A program made the position numbers and the translations under genes. From positions 1,674,001-1,738,000 of the forward strand of contig NZ_CP147841.1 of assembly GCF_037335815.1 (NCBI RefSeq): DNA of 64,000 bases. Direction: 5' to 3'. The DNA is from Salinirubellus litoreus. Its GTDB lineage: Archaea; Halobacteriota; Halobacteria; Halobacteriales; Haloarculaceae. The first letter of the stretch is position 1; every line of letters starts with the position of its first letter. Positions 8,401-16,652 of this stretch are shown here, piece after piece. The notes beneath the pieces are model-generated. The model did no database searches and was not told the DNA's origin. It saw only the letters and a list, made by a program, of their open reading frames with translations.

Positions 8401-8436
8401 TTAGTAATTGCTAATATATGCATTCACTAATATAGT
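8401..8436 (-). promoter_or_regulatory. Promoter and candidate ArsR operator
   Basis: On the minus strand a TATA-like CTATATTAG (about 8428-8436) lies roughly 30 nt before the ArsR ATG. It is followed by an imperfect inverted repeat, TTAGTGAA at 8430-8423 against ATTACTAA at 8408-8401, that would cover the transcription start. AT-rich inverted repeats around the start are typical ArsR/SmtB operators. The gap 8431-8668 beyond it shows no gene. Confidence 0.5.
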
Positions 8437-8668
8437 GGTTACGGTCCCGGCGCTCGCTGTCGAGGATGCTCTGCGGTCGGGGCGGAATCACAGCGCGAGA
8501 CGGCTAGCTCGGCGACTCGGACGCGGTTCGACACCCCGATCTCGGCCCCAGAAGGCGTCGGAACCCCGGCCCGCCACGGCCGGCGGGCGCGTGCCGGCGT
8601 CGAGCGGTTCGGATCCACCTCTGTGGTCCCGCCCGTTCCCACTGCCCGGTCGCGGTTTCGCCGCCGGT

Positions 8669-9616
8669 TCAGCCGTCGGTGGCAGTCCCCACCGGTCGGA
8701 GGTGCTCCCGGATCGCCTCCAGGAACTCCTCGGGGTACTCCGCGTGGGGGAGCAGGTCGGCGTCCTCGACGACGAGCAGCCGCGCGCCGGCCGCCCGGGC
8801 GATCTCCCTCCCCCGATCGAGCGGCGGGAGGTCGGCCTTCCCGCCCCAGACGACGGTGACGGGCTCGTCGACGTCGGCGAGCGCCGCCCCGAGGTCGAAG
8901 TCGAGGTCGAGGAAGCCGCTCACGAACGAGGCGGGCGCGTACCGAGCGCCTGGCTGGTGGGCCGTCCGCCAGTCGTACTCGACCCACTCGTCGGTGACGT
9001 GGGCCTCCTCGGCGAAGCCGTGGTCGACGAGGAAGTACCGGATCGAGGGCTTGGAGGTGAGGAGGTTGTAGAGCCCCTCGCCGACGACCGGCGAGCGCAG
9101 CAGCGACCGGAGCCACACTCTTCTCCCCGGTATCGTCGACGCCGTTGGACAGACGAGCACGAGCGAGCGGAACTCGACGGACTCGGCGGCGCGGGCGGCG
9201 TAGGCCCCCGAGAGCGAGGAGGCGAGGACGGTCGCGTCCTCCGTCAGGTCCCGGGCGAAGTCGGTGACGAACGTGACGTAGAGCGATCCGGAGTAGAGCA
9301 GCGGCGGCCGGTCGGAGTGGCCGAACCCGGGCATATCGGGCGCGAGGACGTGGTAATCCTCCGCGAGAGCGTCGACGACGTGGCGGAACTCGTGGCTCGA
9401 CGCCGCGGCGTTCATCCCGTGGAGCAACAGGAGGTCCGGGTCGTCGGGGTCACCGGCCTCCGTGTAGGCGACGTCGACCCCGCGCCAGCGGTAGGTCTCG
9501 GGTTCGCGGCCGAGCGGCGGTTCCAGCTCCCCCGGCTCGCGCCGGAGCGCGCGGTTGGCCAGCGCCGCCGCGCCGAGACCGATGCCCACGCCGGCGAGGG
9601 CGGTCCTGAGTCGCAT
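8669..9616 (-). CDS. Alpha/beta-fold hydrolase
   Basis: 315 residues. The N-terminus has a short hydrophobic segment (residues 6-22, ALAGVGIGLGAAALANRAL) that could anchor the protein in the membrane. The hydrolase core shows LLLHGMN (oxyanion strand, about 63-68), the nucleophile elbow VLASSLSGAYA (Ser134) in place of the usual G-x-S-x-G, a late acidic residue near VVWGGKADLPP and a histidine in LPHAEYPEEF. This is the epoxide hydrolase/haloperoxidase-like group. The substrate is unknown. It stands 62 bp downstream of meaB in the same direction. Confidence 0.82.
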   Translation of the reverse strand: MRLRTALAGVGIGLGAAALANRALRREPGELEPPLGREPETYRWRGVDVAYTEAGDPDDPDLLLLHGMNAAASSHEFRHVVDALAEDYHVLAPDMPGFGHSDRPPLLYSGSLYVTFVTDFARDLTEDATVLASSLSGAYAARAAESVEFRSLVLVCPTASTIPGRRVWLRSLLRSPVVGEGLYNLLTSKPSIRYFLVDHGFAEEAHVTDEWVEYDWRTAHQPGARYAPASFVSGFLDLDFDLGAALADVDEPVTVVWGGKADLPPLDRGREIARAAGARLLVVEDADLLPHAEYPEEFLEAIREHLRPVGTATDG

Positions 9617-9678
9617 ACCCGGTTCGAGAACCCGCCGTCGCTTATACGTGGTGCCGGCGCGGGCAGGCGGATGTCGGG

Positions 9679-10788
9679 CTACGAGCCGTCCTCGCCCGTC
9701 CGCCCTCGCTCCTCGACGCACTTCCGGAGGGGTTCGAGCACCTCGTCGGCCACGGTGTAGGGATCCGTCTCGCGGTCCATCACGGCGTCGACGTACGCGT
9801 CGAGCCCGCCCTGTGCCTCGATCTCGCGGGAGGCCAGTCGGGAGGTGTCCTCCCGTAGCAGGGTCCGTATCTCCTCGGCGTACCTGGTTCGGGTCTTCCC
9901 CTCCAGCCGCCCCGTGCGTTCGAGCCACTCGCGGTGGTCGGCGAGCGTATCGAGGAACTCGTCGATCCCCTCCCCGGACTTGGCGACCGTCTCGAGGACC
10001 GGCGGCTCCCAGGTGTCCGGTTCACCCTCGCCCCCGTCGTCCCCACGGTCTCCGCCGCTCTCGCCGTCGCCGTCGTAACTCGCCTCCGCGCCGTGGTGAC
10101 CGGCGAAGGAGGGCGAGTCGTCGCGCATCCGGACCATCTCGCGTAGCTCCATCACCATCCGGTCGGCCCCGTCCATGTCGGCCTTGTTCACGACGAGGAC
10201 GTCCGCGATCTCGAGGATGCCGGCCTTGAGCATCTGGACGTCGTCGCCCGAGGAGGGCGGGACGAGCACCGCGACGGTGTCGGCGGTCGAGACGATGTCG
10301 ACCTCGTTCTGACCCGCGCCGACCGTCTCGATGATGATCCGGTCCTTGCCGAAGGCGTCGAACGCCTTCACCGCGTCCGTCGTCGCCGTCGAGAGCCCTC
10401 CCAGGGTGCCCCGCGCGGACATCGACCGGAAGAACACCTCCATGTCGCCGACGTTGGAGGCCATCCGGATGCGGTCCCCGAGCACCGCCCCGCCCGTGAA
10501 CGGCGAGGAGGGGTCGATGGCGATCACGCCCACGGTGAGCCCGCGCTCGCGGTACCGGGCGGCCATCTTGTCGACCAGCGTGGACTTGCCGGACCCGGGT
10601 GAGCCCGTGATGCCGATCACCTCCGCGCTCCCGGTGTGGGTGTGGAGCTGCGAGACGAGTTCCCGGTAGCCCGGCGAGCGGTTCTCTATCTTGGAGATGA
10701 CCCGCGCGAGCGCCCGGTGTTTCCCGTCGAGCAGTTCCTCGATGAGGTCCGGGTCGGCGGTCTCGCTCGCGCTCTCGCCCCCGCTCAT
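9679..10788 (-). CDS. meaB: Methylmalonyl-CoA mutase-associated GTPase MeaB
   Basis: 369 residues. A G3E-type GTPase that guards and reloads the B12-dependent methylmalonyl-CoA mutase. The P-loop GSPGSGKST is at residues 62-70, the DRI-MASNVGDMEVFFRSMSARGTLGGLS region matches MeaB/ArgK, and the base-specifying NKAD motif follows VLVV. An acidic, glycine-rich insert (about residues 225-255) separates the G domain from the C-terminal helices. Its ATG overlaps the stop of the B12-binding subunit gene by 4 nt, which supports this start and a shared complex. The large mutase subunit is not in this window. Confidence 0.93.
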   Translation of the reverse strand: MSGGESASETADPDLIEELLDGKHRALARVISKIENRSPGYRELVSQLHTHTGSAEVIGITGSPGSGKSTLVDKMAARYRERGLTVGVIAIDPSSPFTGGAVLGDRIRMASNVGDMEVFFRSMSARGTLGGLSTATTDAVKAFDAFGKDRIIIETVGAGQNEVDIVSTADTVAVLVPPSSGDDVQMLKAGILEIADVLVVNKADMDGADRMVMELREMVRMRDDSPSFAGHHGAEASYDGDGESGGDRGDDGGEGEPDTWEPPVLETVAKSGEGIDEFLDTLADHREWLERTGRLEGKTRTRYAEEIRTLLREDTSRLASREIEAQGGLDAYVDAVMDRETDPYTVADEVLEPLRKCVEERGRTGEDGS

Positions 10789-11201
10789 CGCTCGGGGGCG
10801 TTCTCGCGGACGAACCTGACCGTCTCCTCCATCGTCGCGCCGGGACCGAAGATCTCCGCGACGCCCGCCTCCCGGAGCGCCTTCCGATCGTCCTCGGGGA
10901 CGATCCCGCCGACGATGACGAGCGTGTCCTCGAGGGCGTCGTACTCCCGGAGCCCGTCGAGTATCTTCGGGACGAGCGTGTTGTGCGCCCCCGAGAGGAT
11001 CGAGATGCCGAGGACGTCGACGTCCTCCTGGACGGCGGCCTGGACGATCTCGTCCGGTGCCTTGTGCAGTCCCGAGTAGATGACCTCGAACCCGGCGTCG
11101 CGGAACGCCCGCGCGATGACGTGTGCGCCGCGGTCGTGCCCGTCGAGGCCGACCTTCGCGACGAGACACCGGATGGTCCGCTGCTCCTGCTCCGTGCTCA
11201 T
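10785..11201 (-). CDS. mcmA2: Methylmalonyl-CoA mutase, B12-binding small subunit
   Basis: 138 residues, the size of the separate cobalamin-binding subunit of archaeal mutases. The B12 motif D20-x-H22-x-x-G25 in KVGLDGHDRG gives the axial histidine, followed by SILSGAH and the GGIVPEDD strand-loop that hold the nucleotide tail. It acts with the large catalytic subunit to interconvert methylmalonyl-CoA and succinyl-CoA. Translationally coupled to meaB downstream. Confidence 0.94.
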   Translation of the reverse strand: MSTEQEQRTIRCLVAKVGLDGHDRGAHVIARAFRDAGFEVIYSGLHKAPDEIVQAAVQEDVDVLGISILSGAHNTLVPKILDGLREYDALEDTLVIVGGIVPEDDRKALREAGVAEIFGPGATMEETVRFVRENAPER

Positions 11202-11315
11202 GGGTGGGAGTAACGGCCACGCTCGTTTGACTCTAACGGAGGGACGGACGTTCTCAGGCCTGTTTGGACTGATTCAAGCTCGCTTGGATTCGGGTCCCGC
11301 TCGGCTCCATCACGG

Positions 11316-11981
11316 TCACTCCCCGCGTTCGAGCCGCGCCGCCGTCCGCTCGGGTAGCCCGGTCTCCCGGATCGCCGCCTGTACCCGATCGACGTCGTAC
11401 TCGACGCGGTGGAGGTCGGCGGTCATGGTGCCCGTATCGACGACGGCGAACGCCGCGCGCGGGTCGCCGTCCCGCGGCTGCCCGACGCTCCCGGGGTTCA
11501 GGACGAGGCGGCCGTCGACGGTCGCCTCGTGCTGGACGTGGGTGTGTCCGAGGATACAGGCGTCGTAGTCGTCGAGGTACGGCCGGATCGCGGGGAACTG
11601 GTGCGGGCGGACGTACTGGTCGACGTGCTCGGGGTGATCGTGAACCATCAGGATCCGGCCGTCGGCGAGGTCGACCTTCCGGGGGAGCGAGAGCACCCAC
11701 TCCCGCCGGTCGCCGTCGAGTCGCCTGTCGGCGAGTTCGAGCCCCGCGTGGGCCATGTGGTTGGCCCGGTAGCGCTCGGGGGTGTCGACGTTCCGGTCGT
11801 GGTTCCCCCGGACCGTCGCCTCGCAGGCCTCGCGCACCCGGTCGACGCACTCGGCGGGCCAGGGGTTGTAGCCGACGACGTCGCCGGCACAGACCAGCCG
11901 GTCGACCGGCGGCATCGCCTCCAGCACCCGTTCGAGCGCCACGAGGTTGGCGTGTACGTCGGAGATGACGCCCAGTCGCAT
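11316..11981 (-). CDS. Metallophosphoesterase, MJ0936/YfcE-like
   Basis: 221 residues. All calcineurin-like metal motifs are present: D8-x-H10 in SDVHANL, GD at 33-34, GNHD at 59-62, H114 in MVHDHP and GHTH at 145-148, followed by LNPGSVGQPRDGDPRAAF, a signature of the archaeal single-domain phosphodiesterases. It should hydrolyse phosphodiesters with two metal ions; the natural substrate is not known. The start at 11981 gives the family's usual N-terminus (MRLGVISDVHAN). Confidence 0.88.
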   Translation of the reverse strand: MRLGVISDVHANLVALERVLEAMPPVDRLVCAGDVVGYNPWPAECVDRVREACEATVRGNHDRNVDTPERYRANHMAHAGLELADRRLDGDRREWVLSLPRKVDLADGRILMVHDHPEHVDQYVRPHQFPAIRPYLDDYDACILGHTHVQHEATVDGRLVLNPGSVGQPRDGDPRAAFAVVDTGTMTADLHRVEYDVDRVQAAIRETGLPERTAARLERGE

Positions 11982-12070
11982 GGGGAGGGCTTTGATGCGA
12001 GGACGCCTACGTCTTCGGGTCCGGAGTGATGGTTCGCGGCTGAATCTACTGGACGTTCGAGTCCTGACAT

Positions 12071-12235
12071 CACCTCGAAAGCCCCCGGCCCCTTTCATTC
12101 CCACCCACACCGGCTGGTCGGTCAGCCATCGTCGGGCGGGAGTGAAAGGGGCGAACCGCTGGAGGAAGACGGGCGGCGAAAGCACGCGGCCGTAAGGGAG
12201 CGCGCCGCAGCGAGCCCCTTGACCCCAGCGGTTCG
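12071..12235. repeat. Remnant or joined halves of the CTGAAAGGGGC element
   Basis: Within the 400-bp gap 11982-12381. A right-hand end (CCCCTTTCATTCCCACCC from about 12090) is followed about 50 bp later by a left-hand end (GGGCGGGAGTGAAAGGGGC from about 12135), opposite to the order in the full elements. The left end is followed by a perfect 11-bp stem CGAACCGCTGG (12152-12162) / CCAGCGGTTCG (12225-12235). CTCGAAAGCCCCC at about 12073 matches an internal stem of the copy at 39624-39919. The rest of the gap (12236-12381) shows only the approach to the next gene. Confidence 0.6.
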
Positions 12236-12381
12236 GGGTTTTGAGGTGGTCCTGGCCGATGCTACCTCCTCCGATGTCCCGTATCGGTAGCGACCCACCA
12301 TTCCAGACGATCGATCAAAAGTCGGTACGTCCTCTAGCCGGAAGCGAAGCCGACATACCCCGTCCGCTCGAACCCGCATAT

Positions 12382-13071
12382 ATGGCTACCGCGTCATCGG
12401 ACGGGCCGGTCGGGGTCGTCCGCGAGCACCCCCTGGGGGTGACGGCCGCCCTCTCGGTGGTCGGCTACGCCCTCGTCGGCGGGGCGTTCGCGGGCGTGCT
12501 CCCCATCTTCCCCCCGCTCTCGGACGCGACGGTGGTGCTGTTCTCGGACGCCATCGCCGTCGTCAACTCGCTCGCACTGACCTCGCTGCTCGTCGGCTGG
12601 TACTTCATCCGGAGCGACGACGTCCGACGACACCGCGCGGCCATGGTGACCGCCTTCGTCCTCATCTGCCTCTTTCTCGTGCTCTACCTCTGGAAGGTCG
12701 GCGGCGGGTTCGAGAAGTCGTTCGTCGTCCCGGAGGGGGCGTTCCTCGCCGCCTACGCCGGGATCGTCGAACCGGTCTACCTGGTGATGCTCGCGATACA
12801 CATCTTCCTCTCCGTCGTGAGCGTCCCGGTCGTGCTGCTCGCCATCGTGCTCGGGCTCACCCACACGCCCGCCGAACTCCGTGACACGCGACACGCGCAG
12901 GTGGGCCGTATCGCCGTCCTCGCGTGGTCCGTCTCGCTATTCCTGGGTATCGTGACGTACTTCATGCTCAACCACGTCTACGGCTGGGTGCCCCGCGGCG
13001 AGGAAGCCCTGCTCCTGCTCCTCGTCGCTCCCCGGCCGCTCCGTGCCGCCCTCGATTGCGAGGAGGACTGA
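12382..13071 (+). CDS. DUF420 membrane protein
   Basis: 229 residues with about six predicted membrane helices. Conserved features of the DUF420 family are visible: N-S-L-AL-S (helix 2), the W-Y-F-I-R-S-D-D-x-x-x-H-R loop, F-x-L-Y-L-W-K and H-I-F-L-S helix. The Bacillus relative (CtaM/YozB) is needed to make active cytochrome aa3 oxidase, and haloarchaeal members often sit near oxidase genes; the cox operon here is 29 kb away. A TATA-like CATATAT stretch overlaps the start (12378-12384), so the promoter may lie slightly upstream. The last 20 residues after VYGWVPRGEEA are leucine/arginine-rich and look atypical. Confidence 0.82.
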   Translation: MATASSDGPVGVVREHPLGVTAALSVVGYALVGGAFAGVLPIFPPLSDATVVLFSDAIAVVNSLALTSLLVGWYFIRSDDVRRHRAAMVTAFVLICLFLVLYLWKVGGGFEKSFVVPEGAFLAAYAGIVEPVYLVMLAIHIFLSVVSVPVVLLAIVLGLTHTPAELRDTRHAQVGRIAVLAWSVSLFLGIVTYFMLNHVYGWVPRGEEALLLLLVAPRPLRAALDCEED

Positions 13072-13176
13072 CTCGCCCGGTTCGACCTCCCGTCGTCGTG
13101 ACACCTGACCGCACGCGTCATATACGCTGGCCGCCCTAACCCGAGGTAAGTCCGGCCGCGGGGTCGGGCCGACCTG

Positions 13177-14214
13177 ATGACAGACGCGACAGACACCAGC
13201 ACGCACACGTACGAACGGCTCTACGGGGAGACCATCCCGTCGGTCGTCTCGCTGTACGTCACACCCGAGGCGGACGGCGAGCGGGGCCGACACGGGGCCG
13301 GGTCCGGGTTCGTCTACGATCGGACCCACGTCGTCACGAACCAGCACGTGGTCGGGGACGCGACCGAGGTCGACCTCCGGTTCAGCGAACGCGACTGGCG
13401 GCGCGGCCGGGTCGTCGGCACGGACGCCTACACCGACCTCGCCGTCGTCGCCGTCGAGGACCTCCCGGGGTACGCGATCCCCCTCGAACTCGTCGCCGCG
13501 CCCCCGTCGCCGGGGACGCCCGTCGCGGCGCTCGGCAACCCGATGGGCCTCGACGGCTCCATCTCCGCGGGCATCGTCTCGGGGGCCTCGCGGTCGATGC
13601 CGACCGGCAACGGGTTCGCCATCCCCGACACCGTCCAGACGGACGCGCCGATCAACCCCGGCAACTCGGGGGGTCCTCTGGTGACGCTCGACGGCCGGGT
13701 GGTCGGCGTCAACCGGGCCCGGACGGGCGACAACATCGGCTTCGCTGTCTCCGCGGAGGTGGTCAGACGGATCGTCCCGGAGCTCGTCGAGACGGGTGAG
13801 GTGCGACACGCCTACCTCCGCATCCGCACGCTCGACGTCTCGCCGACGGTCGCGGAGGCCAACGGGCTCGAGGAGACCCGCGGCGTTCTCGTCGTCGACG
13901 TCTCGCTCGGCCCGGCCAGCGGCGCGCTGCTCGGCTGTGACGACACGCGCGTCGTCCGCGGCCGCGAGATTCCGACCGGCGGCGACGTCATCGTCGCCAT
14001 CGGCGGCGAACCCGTCGACTCACACGAGGGGCTGATGCGCCACCTCCTGCTGGAGACCGGCCCGGGCGAGGAGGTGACGATCGACCTCCTGCGCGACGGC
14101 GAGGAGCTGACCGAGCGCGTCACGCTGGCCGAGCGTCCCGCCCCACGTCGTCGCCGTCGGCGCAGAGGGGGCGGGAGGGGAAGCGGTGGCGGCGGACACA
14201 TCCCGGTCCGCTAA
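13177..14214 (+). CDS. HtrA/DegP-like S1C serine protease with PDZ domain
   Basis: 345 residues. A trypsin-like domain (about 15-205) has the full catalytic triad: H57 in TNQHVVG, D87 in YTDLAVV and S164 in PGNSGGPL. A PDZ domain follows (about 215-330). No signal peptide or membrane anchor is visible, so it is either cytoplasmic or starts further upstream; no better start codon is apparent. The tail is a run of arginines, then glycines (about 325-345), unusual in an acidic haloarchaeal protein. Likely role: protein quality control. Confidence 0.88.
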   Translation: MTDATDTSTHTYERLYGETIPSVVSLYVTPEADGERGRHGAGSGFVYDRTHVVTNQHVVGDATEVDLRFSERDWRRGRVVGTDAYTDLAVVAVEDLPGYAIPLELVAAPPSPGTPVAALGNPMGLDGSISAGIVSGASRSMPTGNGFAIPDTVQTDAPINPGNSGGPLVTLDGRVVGVNRARTGDNIGFAVSAEVVRRIVPELVETGEVRHAYLRIRTLDVSPTVAEANGLEETRGVLVVDVSLGPASGALLGCDDTRVVRGREIPTGGDVIVAIGGEPVDSHEGLMRHLLLETGPGEEVTIDLLRDGEELTERVTLAERPAPRRRRRRRGGGRGSGGGGHIPVR

Positions 14215-14358
14215 CTCCCCCCTGGCTCTCCGTGCACGGACCGATCCACGAGGACGGGCCGGTCGACCCTGATAAACGACCGGATCGAATCGGGAACCGA
14301 CCGCCCCGAAACGGATTCATTCCACCTGTGCTGAACGTACGTCAGAGGTGAAAATCTC

Positions 14359-14721
14359 GTGGACTGTATATCGTGTGGGCTGCCGTCGGGGTACAACCGG
14401 GTGGTGATCGACGGGGAGACCGAAGCGGAGATCGGTGGCCTCTGTATCGAGTGCGAGGAGCACCAGATGGGCGAACGCCTGCGGTGGGACATCCGGGCGA
14501 AGACCGAACCGGAGGGGTGTGCGCTCTGCGCCCGTGACGCCCACGTCCGCGCCCCCGAGTGGGATCCGGAGATGGAGACGTCCGCGGACGGTACCGCCGT
14601 GTGGGTCGAGTACCAGGTGACCGAGACGACTCCCGGTCTCTGCGAGGAGCACTTCGAGGGTCTCGTCGCTCCCGACACGGTGGCCGAGCCGACGCCCGGG
14701 ACGCCCCGTCGGTCGGAGTGA
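14359..14721 (+). CDS. Small cysteine-rich (CxxC) probable zinc-binding protein
   Basis: 120 residues with four cysteine pairs or partners: CISC at 3-6, CIEC near 30, CALC near 54-57 and C-x-x-H near 93-96, suggesting two zinc sites. The start is the GTG at 14359, preceded by a good ribosome-binding site GAGGTG at 14345-14350. Otherwise acidic and soluble. I do not recognise the family; haloarchaea hold many small CxxC proteins of unknown role. It faces the ABC transporter genes. Confidence 0.7.
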   Translation: MDCISCGLPSGYNRVVIDGETEAEIGGLCIECEEHQMGERLRWDIRAKTEPEGCALCARDAHVRAPEWDPEMETSADGTAVWVEYQVTETTPGLCEEHFEGLVAPDTVAEPTPGTPRRSE

Positions 14722-14793
14722 GCGCCGGTCCGACTCGCTCCGACTGACCCGGACGTCCACCGCTCACGGTCGAGCGTCGAGGGCCCGGGGCCG

Positions 14794-15549
14794 TCAGTCC
14801 GTCCGGGGGATGGCGACCGCCCCGGCGACGAAGAGCACCACGGCGAGCGCCGCGAGGACGATCAGATTCGAGGCGACCGACCCGCCGGCGGGCTCGTACG
14901 TCACCGCACGTACCCCCCGCGCGAAGTAGGTGAGCGGCGAGGCCCACACCGGGAGCCACCCGGGGAGGAGGTCGGGCTGGACGAACGTCTCCGAGAGGAA
15001 GAGCAGCGGGAGAGCGACCCCGTTCGACGCGGCGATCACGCCGTCCTGGGAGTCCGCGATCCGGCCGAGGACCGCACCGAGACCGCAGAACAGCACGACC
15101 CCCAGGAAGACGTAGGGGACGACGAGGAGCGTCGCCGGGCCGAGACCGACGTTCGCACCGGTCGCGACGATCACGAGGGCGAAGATCAGCAGCGCCGCGA
15201 GGCCGATCACGCCGGCGTTGACGAGCGTCTGTGCGAGCAGCCACTCCGCGCGGCTCAGGGGCGTCGTCGCCAGCTTCTCGAAGCGCGCGCCCTCGCGGTG
15301 ACGGGCCACCTCGCTCCCGACCCGCGACAGCGGCGTGAACAGCACGACCACCGCCAGATACCCGGGGACGTAGTAGGCGGGCGGGAGGGCGAACAGTCCG
15401 CCGTCGGCTCCCTGGCTCCGGACGATCACCCCGAAGATGAGCACCAGCAGGACGGGAAAGAAGAAGGTGAAGAACACCGCGGTCCGCCGGCGGAGGAACG
15501 ACCGCGCCGCGGCCGTCGCCTCCGCGCGGACCCGACCCGTGCGGCTCAC
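14794..15549 (-). CDS. ABC-2 type transporter permease
   Basis: 251 residues, six predicted membrane helices in the ABC-2 pattern: a basic N-terminal segment, RTAVFFTFFFPVLLVLIFGV, then ARHREGARFEKLATTPLSRAEWLLAQ, which is the coupling-helix region, and PLLFLSETFVQPDLLPGWLPVWASPLTYFARGVRAV, a signature of this family. It pairs with the ATPase gene just upstream; the two overlap by 4 nt. It likely exports a lipid-like compound or drug, but the substrate is not shown. Confidence 0.9.
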   Translation of the reverse strand: MSRTGRVRAEATAAARSFLRRRTAVFFTFFFPVLLVLIFGVIVRSQGADGGLFALPPAYYVPGYLAVVVLFTPLSRVGSEVARHREGARFEKLATTPLSRAEWLLAQTLVNAGVIGLAALLIFALVIVATGANVGLGPATLLVVPYVFLGVVLFCGLGAVLGRIADSQDGVIAASNGVALPLLFLSETFVQPDLLPGWLPVWASPLTYFARGVRAVTYEPAGGSVASNLIVLAALAVVLFVAGAVAIPRTD

Positions 15550-16535
15550 CGGTGCTCACCTCCCTCGCCGCTGGCCGCGGGTTCGACCCCCGTTCCACCG
15601 TGCACTTCGTCCTCCCGCTCGACGGGCTCCCCGCCGCTCCCGACGCCGGTTCCGGTCAGCGCGAGGTAGACGTCCTCGAGGTCGGGCTGTGTCCACGCGA
15701 GCGCGCCGTACGCGATCCCATCGTCGTCGAGCACCGCCGCGACCTCCCCCACCTCCCGCGCCGCGATACCGGTGACGGCGAGCCCTCTTCGGGTCTCGAC
15801 CGTGGCGTATCCGGCCGCGTCGAGCGCCGTGGTCGCCCTCGTGGTCTCGCCCTCGACGGCGATCTCCAGGCGCGGCTCGCCGCCGTGCGCCGCGACGAGT
15901 TCGGCGGGCGTCCCCGTGGCGACGAGTTCGCCGTCGGCCAGCAGCCCGACCCGGTCGGCGAGCGTCTCGGCCTCCTCCATGTAGTGGGTGGTGAGGAGGA
16001 CGGTCGTTCCGGCCTCGGCCAGGCGTTCGAGGAGTGACCAGAGGGCGCGGCGGCCGGCAGGGTCGATCCCCGTCGTCGGCTCGTCGAGCACCAGTAGCTC
16101 CGGATCGTTGACCAGCGCGGTGGCGACGCAGGCCCGGCGCTTCTGTCCGCCCGAGAGGTTCTCGTACCACGTCTCCGCGTCGTCGGAGAGCCCGACGTCC
16201 GCGAGCACGGACTCCACCGAGCGCGACTCCTCGTAGAGCCCGCCGTAGTACTCGACGAGCTCCCGCGCGGTGAGCCGCTCGGGTGGGCCGAACTCCTGGG
16301 GGAGCAGACCGATCCGCTCGCGGTCGACCGCTTCCGGGGTCGCTCCGAGCACCTCGACGCGACCCTCCGCGTCGGTCGTCCCCGTGAGCGCCCGGATGAG
16401 CGTGGTCTTCCCCGCCCCGTTCGGGCCGATGAGCCCGAACACCTCCCCCGATCCCACGGTCAGGTCGACGCCGTCGAGGGCGACGGTGTCACCGTACGTC
16501 CGGCGGACGCCCTCGGCGACGACGGCGTGCTGCAT
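15546..16535 (-). CDS. ABC transporter ATP-binding protein
   Basis: 329 residues. Walker A GPNGAGKTT at 37-45, Q-loop in LLPQEFGPPE, signature LSGGQKRR, Walker B LLVLDEPTTGIDP and the H-loop in LLTTHYMEEAE. The C-terminal 90 residues form the regulatory domain common in DrrA/NatA-type exporters, ending in an acidic glycine-rich tail. It drives the permease encoded next (ATGA overlap), forming a two-gene operon. Confidence 0.92.
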   Translation of the reverse strand: MQHAVVAEGVRRTYGDTVALDGVDLTVGSGEVFGLIGPNGAGKTTLIRALTGTTDAEGRVEVLGATPEAVDRERIGLLPQEFGPPERLTARELVEYYGGLYEESRSVESVLADVGLSDDAETWYENLSGGQKRRACVATALVNDPELLVLDEPTTGIDPAGRRALWSLLERLAEAGTTVLLTTHYMEEAETLADRVGLLADGELVATGTPAELVAAHGGEPRLEIAVEGETTRATTALDAAGYATVETRRGLAVTGIAAREVGEVAAVLDDDGIAYGALAWTQPDLEDVYLALTGTGVGSGGEPVEREDEVHGGTGVEPAASGEGGEHR

Positions 16536-16652
16536 GGGGGACCGTCCGGGGGTATCCGGTATTGCGGTTGTGGTTCGTCCGTGAAAGAAGCAGTCGTCTC
16601 CGTACCCGGGGGCGACATCCGTCGCTCGGCGCGTTGGGACGCTTCGATACCG

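Noticed and set aside
8408..8423. An upstream start for the ArsR regulator at 8423
   Set aside because: It lies inside the inverted repeat that probably serves as operator, and the added residues (MHILAITK) do not resemble ArsR N-termini.
14317..14760. A minus-strand gene opposite the CxxC protein
   Set aside because: Its product has no recognisable features, while the plus-strand frame has ordered cysteine pairs and a good ribosome-binding site.
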